Source of the DNA: Acidiferrobacter sp.
GTDB lineage: Bacteria; Pseudomonadota; Gammaproteobacteria; Arenicellales; UBA868
Direction of reading: 5' to 3'
Assembly: GCA_002694065.1 (NCBI GenBank)
Contig: NZKZ01000150.1
Coordinates: 1-6,789 of the forward strand
Length of the DNA: 6,789 bases
The notes under the pieces are model-generated. The model did no database searches. It saw only the letters and a program-made list of their open reading frames with translations, and was not told the DNA's origin. Below, one piece after another: positions 1 to 5,861 of the stretch. The translations under genes and the position numbers were made by a program. Every line of letters begins with the position of its first letter. Within the stretch, counting starts at the first letter, position 1.

Positions 1-450
1 ATGCTCTGTGCACTGAAGTACCACCAGCACTTGTCTTTCGCTCGCCCCTTAGCCGGCGTTATGGTCGATGCTGTGATTACCCAAAGGCAAAAGCGCCCGG
101 ATATACTTTGTGCAGTGCCCATGACATCGCGGGCACTTCGCAAAAGAGGCTTGAACCAGTCTGTCTTTATTGCCCGATTCATCAGCAGAGCACTTGGTAT
201 TCCGCTTTGGGCAGCGCTCCTAAAAAAGACCCGCCACACCGATCAGCAGTCCACCCTCTCAGCAAAACACCGTCAGAGCAACCTTGCCGGTGCGTTTGCC
301 TGCAAGCGTCACCTCCATGGGCAACACGTGATCCTGAAAGACGACATCCTGACTACCGGAGCAACTGCTAATGAGATCAGTAAGACCTTGAAGGCCGCAG
401 GGGCAGCCCGGGTAGATTTATGGGCGTGTGCACGAACCGCAAGATCATGA
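1..450 (+). CDS. comF: ComF family protein, 3' part (5' end outside window)
   Basis: This is the C-terminal 149 residues of a ComF/GntX-type phosphoribosyltransferase-fold protein, a cytoplasmic factor needed for natural transformation and thought to act on incoming single-stranded DNA. Visible family marks are the LKYH stretch at visible residues 5-8, the VPMTSRALRKRGLNQS segment at about 39-54, a QSTLSAKHRQSN block at about 83-94, and the PRPP-type loop DDILTTGAT at 114-122. Family members are roughly 230-240 residues with an N-terminal zinc-finger region, so about 80-90 residues lie upstream of the window. The ATG at base 1 aligns inside the family and is probably not the start. Residue 113, just before the DD pair, is lysine where a hydrophobic residue is usual. 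The gene ends in TGA 28 bases before a strong hairpin terminator and converges on the pilin gene, which fits a competence role. Confidence 0.9.
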   Translation: MLCALKYHQHLSFARPLAGVMVDAVITQRQKRPDILCAVPMTSRALRKRGLNQSVFIARFISRALGIPLWAALLKKTRHTDQQSTLSAKHRQSNLAGAFACKRHLHGQHVILKDDILTTGATANEISKTLKAAGAARVDLWACARTARS

Positions 451-477
451 CATTAGCTAAAACTAGAATAATGTTAC

Positions 478-508
478 AAAAAAGCCTCGGCATTGCCGAG
501 GCTTTTTT
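478..508. terminator. Bidirectional intrinsic terminator between comF and pilA
   Basis: A perfect 14-bp inverted repeat (478-491 with 495-508) encloses a 3-base loop. The GC-rich core GCCTCGGC/GCCGAGGC is flanked by six A on the left and six T on the right. On the + strand this is a GC hairpin followed by a T run, 28 bases after the comF stop. Read on the - strand it has the same form, about 50 bases after the pilA stop at 557. One element can therefore end both convergent transcripts. Confidence 0.93.
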
Positions 509-556
509 GGTTTGGCCGGCCAGCGCCTGCCAATATCCGTACTTTTTACCTAAGTG

Positions 557-1042
557 TTACTTACATGCCGCAGGGAGGTAACTGTCGGCGATCGGATCGG
601 CCCCGGCACCGTCACAGGTCCAAGTAACGGAACCCGCACTGGCCGCCGCGGTGATCGTAAGTGTCTTACTCCGAATATCGGTACTCACCGGCGCATCGGG
701 ACCCATAGTTACCGTAATGACACTGGGGTCTGTATCGTCTGTTGAGGACACCTCCACTGACGCTACATACTTTCCGACATAGTCTGCATTGGCGCCCGCC
801 TCTTCATTCGACTCTGGCCATGCACTATTGGTCTGGTGATACTCGGCAACAGCTGTCTTGACAGCGCCGGCCAACTGCAAGCCTTCTGCGACCTGAGTCC
901 TGGCAACGTAACTGTTGTACTGGGGAATCGCTATCGCCGCCAAAATACCGATGATCGCCACCACGATCATGAGCTCGATCAGCGTGAATCCTCGCTGGCG
1001 GCCTTGGCACTGTCGAACATATTCTTGTCTAGAAAATTTCAT
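557..1042 (-). CDS. pilA: Type IV major pilin precursor (PilA, type IVa)
   Basis: This 161-residue prepilin is the structural subunit of a type IVa pilus. It begins with an 18-residue charged leader ending in glycine, then the cleavage site RG^FTLIELMIVVAIIG. The mature protein starts with phenylalanine, carries the conserved Glu5, and continues with the hydrophobic N-terminal helix used for membrane storage and filament packing. The mature form is 143 residues, with Cys125 and Cys142 near the C-terminus forming the expected D-region disulfide loop of 16 intervening residues. The ATG at 1042 is chosen because a GAGGGG ribosome site lies 9 bases upstream; an in-frame GTG at 1126 would add 28 residues, has no such site, and would make the leader implausibly long. 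The mature pilin is acidic: I count 16 Asp/Glu against 6 Lys/Arg. It is divergent from pilBCD, whose PilD would process it. Other PilA-like minor pilins exist, but this context favours the major subunit. Confidence 0.93.
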   Translation of the reverse strand: MKFSRQEYVRQCQGRQRGFTLIELMIVVAIIGILAAIAIPQYNSYVARTQVAEGLQLAGAVKTAVAEYHQTNSAWPESNEEAGANADYVGKYVASVEVSSTDDTDPSVITVTMGPDAPVSTDIRSKTLTITAAASAGSVTWTCDGAGADPIADSYLPAACK

Positions 1043-1051
1043 CTTTAATCG

Positions 1052-1057
1052 CCCCTC
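1052..1057 (-). promoter_or_regulatory. Ribosome binding site of pilA
   Basis: On the - strand GAGGGG lies 9 bases before the ATG at 1042. It is the only good purine-rich site near a possible pilin start and decides in favour of the 161-residue reading over the longer GTG start at 1126. Confidence 0.75.
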
Positions 1058-1111
1058 TGTGGCTTTGGCTAATTTGTGCGCATCAATGTATCCGGCCTCG
1101 GATATCACCGA

Positions 1112-1127
1112 CGTGACGACCGTCACA
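1112..1127. promoter_or_regulatory. Candidate CRP/Vfr/Clp-type binding site upstream of pilA
   Basis: Read on the - strand the site is TGTGA, six bases, TCACG. It matches 9 of 10 defined positions of the classic CRP palindrome TGTGA-N6-TCACA; on the + strand it reads CGTGA-N6-TCACA. It lies 70-85 bases before the pilA ATG and about 260 bases before pilB. CRP-family regulators such as Vfr and Clp control type IV pili in Pseudomonas and Xanthomonas, so the location makes sense. Binding is inferred from the motif alone. Confidence 0.5.
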
Positions 1128-1389
1128 TCGAACGTCTGTCACTGCGGCTAGATTAACACTTGATTGTCGTCTGTCTCGACGAATCCCCCCAACGGGGCGA
1201 GACCCACGCCTATTTTAGGGATTTTGTGAAAAAAACAAAGCGGATATTCTGTTAAAGTGAACGCAAAATACCCCCGATTTCAATGATTTCTAAGGAATAA
1301 CGTCGAAAAATCGAGAAGTTGGCGGTCTGCACGAGCAGAAAACCCCTTCGCCCACTGCGGGATTGATCCCACTTCTTTTTGACAGACAA

Positions 1390-3117
1390 ATGGAACCAAG
1401 TTCATCGCCATTTTCCATCACGGTTCAGGGAACCACGCTGTCCGGACTGTCACGACGGGTAGTTGAAGCCAATCTGCTATCTCGCGAGCAAGCGCGTGAG
1501 ACCTTCGAAGCGGCGCAAAAAAGTCAGCATTCGTTTTTGCGCGAAGCGCTGGATCAGGGATCCGCTGACCGGACCGGGTTATTGCGATGCGCGTCCGAAG
1601 AGTCGGGCATGCCTCTTTTGGATCTTAAGGCATTTGATCTCAACTGCCGGCCTCAGGAAATTGTTGACGCAAAGTTCCTGGAAAATCATGGCGTATTGCC
1701 TCTCTTCCAACGTGGGTCTAAGGTCTTTCTCGCCGTACCGGACCCAAGCGACGTTTCAGGTCTGGATGCCTTCACCTTCCAAACCGGTTTTGGGGTTGAG
1801 GCAATTCTTGTGGATCCCAGATTACTCGACCAGGTCATTCGTGACATTGTCAGCGGAATCAGCTCAGAGCTTGCGGATCTCAGCGAAGACTCCGACATGG
1901 AGGATATGGCGACCAAAACCGCAGCGCCGGCCCATGTGGACACGGCGGAAGTGGATACGCCTGTGGTGCGCTTTGTTAACAAGATCCTGATGGATGCGAT
2001 CCGTCAAAAAGCGTCTGATATTCACATTGAACCCTACGAGGAGAAACTCCGCATCCGCTACCGGCTCGACGGGGTGCTGCATGAGATTGCGAATCCCCCC
2101 CTGTCACTCGCCGCCAGGATAACCGCTCGGGTCAAAATCCTCTCGCATCTGGATATCGCCGAACGACGGATTCCGCAAGACGGGCGAATCAAACTGACGC
2201 TCTCTAAGGGGCACGAAATAGACTTCCGGGTCAGCACCCTGCCGACCCAGTTTGGCGAAAAAGTGGTGATTCGGGTGCTCGACAGCAGCGGCGCCGATCT
2301 CAGTCTGTCGGCGTTGGGACTCGAACCCGATCAGTTCAAGGCGTACGAGGACGCCATTCATCGGCCACACGGCATGATTCTCGTTACGGGACCCACCGGA
2401 AGCGGTAAAACGGTCTCGCTGTACTCGGCACTGAACACCCTGAACTCTCCAGAAGTCAACATCAGCAGCGTTGAGGATCCGATTGAAATAAACCTTCCAG
2501 GAATCAATCAGGTCAACATTAACGAGAAAGCCAACCTCAGCTTTGCCGCCGCCTTGCGCGCCTTTTTGCGGCAGGACCCAGACATCGTCATGGTAGGCGA
2601 GGTTCGAGATCTTGAAACCGCAGACATTGCCGTCAAGGCATCCCAGACGGGGCACTTGGTCCTTTCGACGCTGCATACCAATGATGCGCCCTCGACGATT
2701 GTGCGACTTCTGAATATGGGCGTCGCCCCATTCAATGTGGCTGCATCCGTTCACCTTATTCTCGCGCAACGGCTGGTTCGGAAACTCTGCAGCGTCTGCC
2801 GTAAGCCCGTCGAGTACCCTGAAGACGTTCTGACAAGCGCCGGCTTTTCCCAATCAGGCGACTTTAGTGATCTCAAACTCTATGGACCCGAAGGCTGTGA
2901 CGAATGCACTCGCGGCTACAAGGGAAGAACTGGCGTATTCCAGGTGATGCCGGTTACAGAAGCGATTGCCGAACTGATTGTGCAAAATGCAGGTCAGGAA
3001 GCCATCGAAAAACAGGCTCTGGCCGAAGGCGTGATGACCATGCGCCAGGCAGGACTGGTGAAAGTACGTGCCGGCATTACCAGTCTTGAGGAAATCCTTC
3101 GGGTCACAGATAACTGA
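1390..3117 (+). CDS. pilB: Type IV pilus extension ATPase PilB
   Basis: PilB is the hexameric cytoplasmic ATPase that drives pilin polymerisation on the PilC platform. From the ATG at 1390 the protein has 575 residues, near the usual 560-580. An N-terminal regulatory domain of the GspE/MshE type, beginning LSGLSRRVVEANLLS, is followed from about residue 190 by the secretion-ATPase core. Visible motifs are Walker A GPTGSGKT (334-341, Lys340), an Asp box SSVEDPIEI (about 361-369), Walker B DPDIVMVGEVRD (396-407, Glu404), a His box QTGHLVLSTLHTND (about 419-432), and the zinc tetracysteine Cys467/470 and Cys503/506 that separates PilB from PilT. A TTG at 1363 would add nine residues; ATG is preferred because the family N-terminus then has normal length, although neither start has a strong ribosome site. 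pilC follows after four bases. No retraction ATPase is in the window. Confidence 0.96.
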   Translation: MEPSSSPFSITVQGTTLSGLSRRVVEANLLSREQARETFEAAQKSQHSFLREALDQGSADRTGLLRCASEESGMPLLDLKAFDLNCRPQEIVDAKFLENHGVLPLFQRGSKVFLAVPDPSDVSGLDAFTFQTGFGVEAILVDPRLLDQVIRDIVSGISSELADLSEDSDMEDMATKTAAPAHVDTAEVDTPVVRFVNKILMDAIRQKASDIHIEPYEEKLRIRYRLDGVLHEIANPPLSLAARITARVKILSHLDIAERRIPQDGRIKLTLSKGHEIDFRVSTLPTQFGEKVVIRVLDSSGADLSLSALGLEPDQFKAYEDAIHRPHGMILVTGPTGSGKTVSLYSALNTLNSPEVNISSVEDPIEINLPGINQVNINEKANLSFAAALRAFLRQDPDIVMVGEVRDLETADIAVKASQTGHLVLSTLHTNDAPSTIVRLLNMGVAPFNVAASVHLILAQRLVRKLCSVCRKPVEYPEDVLTSAGFSQSGDFSDLKLYGPEGCDECTRGYKGRTGVFQVMPVTEAIAELIVQNAGQEAIEKQALAEGVMTMRQAGLVKVRAGITSLEEILRVTDN

Positions 3118-3121
3118 AGCC

Positions 3122-4336
3122 ATGGCGAGAAACGCCGAAAAGACCCAACAAATCTATACCTGGTCCGGAACCGACCGCCACGGCAATAAAGTGACCGGTG
3201 AAATGGAGGCGCAAGGGCCGGCTTATGTCCGAAGCACATTACGCCGGGAAGGGATTAATCCCCGTTCCGTGCGAAAAAAACCCAAGGCCCTGTTCGCCAA
3301 GAAAATAAAACCCAAGGATATCTCCATAGCCAGCCGCCAGGTCGCCACGATGCTGGGGGCAGGATTGCCCATCGCCCAATCCTACAAGGCTATTGCTGAC
3401 GGGACAGATCAGCCCAAAATCCGTGAAATCTTTGGCGCTATCCGTCTTGATGTCGAAAGCGGGACTGCCTTGAGTGAAGCCCTGCAGAAGTATCCCCGTC
3501 AGTTCGACGCGCTCTACACCAGCCTGGTGGCCGTTGGCGAACGTTCCGGCAATCTCGATGACCTGATGGACAAAGTCGCGCTTTACATGGAAAACATCGA
3601 AGAGATCAAAGCAAAAGTCAAAGGCGCACTTTGGTATCCGGCCGCTGTGCTTGCCGTAGGCTTCATTGTCACCGTCCTGTTGCTGGTCTTCGTAATTCCC
3701 CAGTTTGAAGATCTCTTTTCCAGCTTCGGGGCCAGTCTGCCGGCACTGACAGCGATCGTGATCGAACTCTCCCAGGGCTTCAGAGAACTATGGCTCCAGA
3801 TCTTCGCTGTCATCGTCGGAGCTATTGTCGCCATTTCGATGTCCTACCGGCGATCCGAGGCGATGCGGCATCGGGTAGACCGAATCTCGCTGCGCCTGCC
3901 GGTTTTCGGAATCATCCTGCGCAAAGCGGCGATCTCACGATATGCCCGCACGCTGGCCACCATGTTTGGTGCCGGGGTGCCGCTGGTGGACGGACTGGAA
4001 TCGGTAGCCGGAGCGACGGGTAACCGCGTTTACTCTGATGCCTGCATGTCCATTAAAGAGGTAGTCAGTGGCGGGCAAGCACTTTCCAGCGCCATGTCAC
4101 AGACCGGTCTTTTCCCGGCAATGGTGCTGCAGATGACGAGCACAGGCGAAGAATCCGGCGAACTCGAAACCATGCTCAATAAAGCCGCTGACTTTTACGA
4201 GCGGGAAGTACGCGAAGCCGTCGACAATATGAGTAAACTCATCGAGCCGATCATGATCAGCGTGCTCGGCGGCCTGGTCGGCACACTTGTCGTTGCCATG
4301 TATCTGCCCATTTTCAAGATGGGCGCCATTATGTGA
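3122..4336 (+). CDS. pilC: Type IV pilus inner-membrane platform protein PilC
   Basis: PilC is the polytopic inner-membrane core of the pilus motor, contacted by PilB in the cytoplasm. The 404-residue product has the expected two tandem GspF/T2SSF domains, about residues 67-195 and 268-391. Each begins with a related motif (ASRQVATMLGAGLPI and ISRYARTLATMFGAGVPL) and each contains a GE-SG turn. Predicted membrane helices are at about 172-196, 222-241 and 377-399, ending in the family's MYLPIFKMG tail. The start is the ATG at 3122, four bases after the pilB stop. It gives a normal N-terminus with a basic region; the reading open from 3068 would add 18 unrelated residues from inside pilB. No clear ribosome site is seen, so translation is probably coupled to pilB. 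Confidence 0.96.
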   Translation: MARNAEKTQQIYTWSGTDRHGNKVTGEMEAQGPAYVRSTLRREGINPRSVRKKPKALFAKKIKPKDISIASRQVATMLGAGLPIAQSYKAIADGTDQPKIREIFGAIRLDVESGTALSEALQKYPRQFDALYTSLVAVGERSGNLDDLMDKVALYMENIEEIKAKVKGALWYPAAVLAVGFIVTVLLLVFVIPQFEDLFSSFGASLPALTAIVIELSQGFRELWLQIFAVIVGAIVAISMSYRRSEAMRHRVDRISLRLPVFGIILRKAAISRYARTLATMFGAGVPLVDGLESVAGATGNRVYSDACMSIKEVVSGGQALSSAMSQTGLFPAMVLQMTSTGEESGELETMLNKAADFYEREVREAVDNMSKLIEPIMISVLGGLVGTLVVAMYLPIFKMGAIM

Positions 4337-4337
4337 T

Positions 4338-4352
4338 GGAGGCAGCACCTCC
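4338..4352 (+). promoter_or_regulatory. Purine-rich site in a small hairpin before pilD
   Basis: GGAGG (4338-4342) and CCTCC (4348-4352) form a 5-bp GC-rich inverted repeat with a 5-base loop, directly after the pilC stop. GGAGG is the only Shine-Dalgarno-like sequence before pilD but lies 19 bases from the GTG at 4362, too far for normal use. A second pairing, GGCAG (4341-4345) with CTGCC (4355-4359), is mutually exclusive with the first. The structure could modulate pilD initiation or be chance. Confidence 0.35.
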
Positions 4353-4361
4353 CCCTGCCGC

Positions 4362-5210
4362 GTGATCGAAACCCTGGCTAACGTCCAGGGGATCGATGGG
4401 TGGCTTTATGCCATCACGATCTTCATCGGGCTGATGGTCGGCAGTTTCCTTAACGTCGTGATCGTGCGGGTACCTCAGCGTCTGCACTGGCAATGGCAGG
4501 GCCAGGCAAAAGGACTCCCGAAACCGCCGGGAATTGCGGGGCCCGCGTCACACTGCCCCCATTGCCGACAGTCCATCCGCTGGCGGGATAACCTGCCGCT
4601 GATCAGCTTCCTGGTGCTTAGGGGTCGCTGTCATTGGTGTAGTGGCGAGATCTCGAGGCGCTATCCCCTGATCGAAGCACTGTGTGCCGCCCTGACTCTG
4701 ATCGTGGTCTGGGTTTTGGGGTTCGAATGGCTGACCCTTGCCGCGCTGGCTTTCACCTGGTGCCTGATCGCACTTGCCGCCATTGATATTGAGCACTTCC
4801 TGTTGCCGGACTGCATCACGTTACCGCTGCTCGGGGCAGGCCTCATTGTTAACGCAGTCGGCGGGTTCGCGGACCTGACCTCTGCAATTGTGGGCGCAGT
4901 TGCCGGCTACGGAATACTATGGGCCGTATTTCAGGCTTTTCGTATCGCCACAGGGAAAGAAGGCATGGGCTATGGTGACTTCAAACTGCTGGCAGCTCTT
5001 GGGGCCTGGTTGGGGTGGCAGATGCTGCCGCTGATCCTACTGCTGAGCGCCGGAACTGGCGCTATTATCGGCATCACCATGCTGGTCCTGAAACAACAAG
5101 AGCGCAATCAACCTGTCCCATTCGGGCCTTATCTCGCCGGCGGTGGATGGCTGGCCCTGTTATGGGGTATGGACCTCAACCAGTTCTATCTTGCAATCGC
5201 AGGACTTTAG
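4362..5210 (+). CDS. pilD: Prepilin peptidase / N-methyltransferase PilD
   Basis: PilD is the inner-membrane aspartyl protease that cuts type IV prepilins and type II pseudopilins after the leader glycine and methylates the new N-terminus. The 282-residue product has an N-terminal helix ending MVGSFLNVVIVRVP. A cytoplasmic loop follows with two zinc-type pairs, Cys65/Cys68 (CPHC) and Cys90/Cys93 (CHWC), characteristic of the bifunctional methylating form. Next come several hydrophobic helices holding the catalytic aspartates: Asp142 in AAIDIEH and Asp206 in GMGYGDFK. It ends with PFGPYLAGGGW, also typical. The start is GTG at 4362, 25 bases after pilC; the next in-frame ATG (4432) falls inside the first membrane helix and an upstream TTG (4287) lies inside pilC. 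Length agrees with family members of about 280-290 residues. PilA in this window is its obvious substrate. Confidence 0.95.
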   Translation: MIETLANVQGIDGWLYAITIFIGLMVGSFLNVVIVRVPQRLHWQWQGQAKGLPKPPGIAGPASHCPHCRQSIRWRDNLPLISFLVLRGRCHWCSGEISRRYPLIEALCAALTLIVVWVLGFEWLTLAALAFTWCLIALAAIDIEHFLLPDCITLPLLGAGLIVNAVGGFADLTSAIVGAVAGYGILWAVFQAFRIATGKEGMGYGDFKLLAALGAWLGWQMLPLILLLSAGTGAIIGITMLVLKQQERNQPVPFGPYLAGGGWLALLWGMDLNQFYLAIAGL

Positions 5211-5213
5211 GAA
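5209..5213 (+). promoter_or_regulatory. Ribosome binding site of coaE
   Basis: AGGAA overlaps the pilD TAG stop (5208-5210) and ends 5 bases before the coaE ATG at 5219. This suits translation coupled to pilD and fixes the coaE start. Confidence 0.7.
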
Positions 5214-5218
5214 TCTGT

Positions 5219-5836
5219 ATGCTCAGAGTCGCCCTCACCGGAGGAATCGGCAGCGGCAAAACCGCAGTCAGTGATTATCTTGAGACACTCGGCGTGATGG
5301 TTCTGGATGCTGACCGGTATGCCCATCAGGTGACAGCCAAAGGGGAAGATGCAGTGACCGAGATCGCAAACCTGCTGGGACCCACCGTGGTCGACGCAGA
5401 CGGTCATCTCGACCGGGCCGCGGTTCGCGAACTGGTTTTCGCCGACCCGAAAAAACGGGCCGCACTGGAATCCATCGTGCATCCGCGGGTGCGTCACGAA
5501 ATGAACGAAGCCGCCTCGCGGGCCACGGGCCCCTACGTGATATTCTCGATCCCGCTGCTCATCGAGACAGGGCAGGCCGGTAACTTTGATCGAGTGGTGG
5601 TCGTTGAGACCGCCCGTCAACTTCGCGCCGAGCGGGTGCTTGAGCGAAGCGGTCTTGACCAGCAGGCGTTCTCATCCATCGACAATGCTCAGGCAAGCGA
5701 TACCGATAGACGTAACGCGGCAACGGACCTCCTTAACAATGATGGCAGCCTGGACGCTCTCCATGCTCAGATCGACGCACTGCACGACCGCTTAACAACG
5801 CTCTCCCGGGAGCAGGCAAAAACGGCAGATTACTGA
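5219..5836 (+). CDS. coaE: Dephospho-CoA kinase
   Basis: CoaE phosphorylates the 3'-hydroxyl of dephospho-CoA with ATP, the last step of coenzyme A synthesis in the cytoplasm. The 205-residue protein is the normal family length. It shows the P-loop GGIGSGKT (8-15, Lys14), the substrate motif LDADRYAHQV (29-38, Asp32 the likely catalytic residue), the HP pair at 88-89, IPLLIETG from 111, and the lid/C-terminal block IDNAQASDTDRRNAATDLLNN. The ATG at 5219 is supported by AGGAA just upstream and places the P-loop at the usual distance from the N-terminus. It lies eight bases after pilD, the usual gammaproteobacterial arrangement; the proximity probably reflects shared transcription rather than a role in pili. 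Nothing looks broken or foreign. Confidence 0.96.
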   Translation: MLRVALTGGIGSGKTAVSDYLETLGVMVLDADRYAHQVTAKGEDAVTEIANLLGPTVVDADGHLDRAAVRELVFADPKKRAALESIVHPRVRHEMNEAASRATGPYVIFSIPLLIETGQAGNFDRVVVVETARQLRAERVLERSGLDQQAFSSIDNAQASDTDRRNAATDLLNNDGSLDALHAQIDALHDRLTTLSREQAKTADY

Positions 5837-5861
5837 ACGCCAGCCACCCGATGCTGAACCT

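Larger units (their letters stand above)
1043..1389. promoter_or_regulatory. Divergent pilA-pilB intergenic control region
   Basis: This 347-base stretch holds no convincing gene. It must contain the leftward pilA promoter and probably a rightward pilB promoter. Seen in it are the pilA ribosome site, the CRP-like palindrome at 1112-1127, an AT-rich middle at about 1210-1320, a weak rightward TTGTGA (1224-1229) with TATTCT (1245-1250) at a short 15-base spacing, and small inverted repeats TCTGC/GCAGA (1326-1339) and GGGAT/ATCCC (1359-1370). Many relatives use a sigma-54 promoter for pilA. Here I find only a poor -24/-12-like match on the - strand (GG at 1093-1092, GC at 1081-1080), so neither promoter is placed with confidence. 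Confidence 0.5.

Noticed and set aside
1080..1093. Possible sigma-54 -24/-12 promoter for pilA on the - strand
   Set aside because: Only the GG and GC pairs and one T agree with the consensus TGGCAC-N5-TTGC; the match is too weak to annotate, although the position would suit a 26-base leader.
1043..1126. Longer pilin reading from a GTG at 1126 (28 extra residues)
   Set aside because: No ribosome site at that start, a far too long leader, and it would run over the CRP-like palindrome; the ATG at 1042 has GAGGGG at 9 bases.
1173..1203. Imperfect hairpin GTCTCG/CGAGAC with inner CCCC/GGGG
   Set aside because: Asymmetric with an 8-base bulge and no T run on either strand; not convincing as terminator or riboswitch.
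1363..1389. TTG start for pilB, nine residues upstream of the ATG
   Set aside because: The ATG at 1390 gives a normal N-terminus and length; TTG has no better ribosome site and falls in a small palindrome.
2104..2853. 249-codon open frame on the - strand inside pilB
   Set aside because: Entirely antisense to the conserved ATPase core; no recognisable domain and explained by codon bias of pilB.
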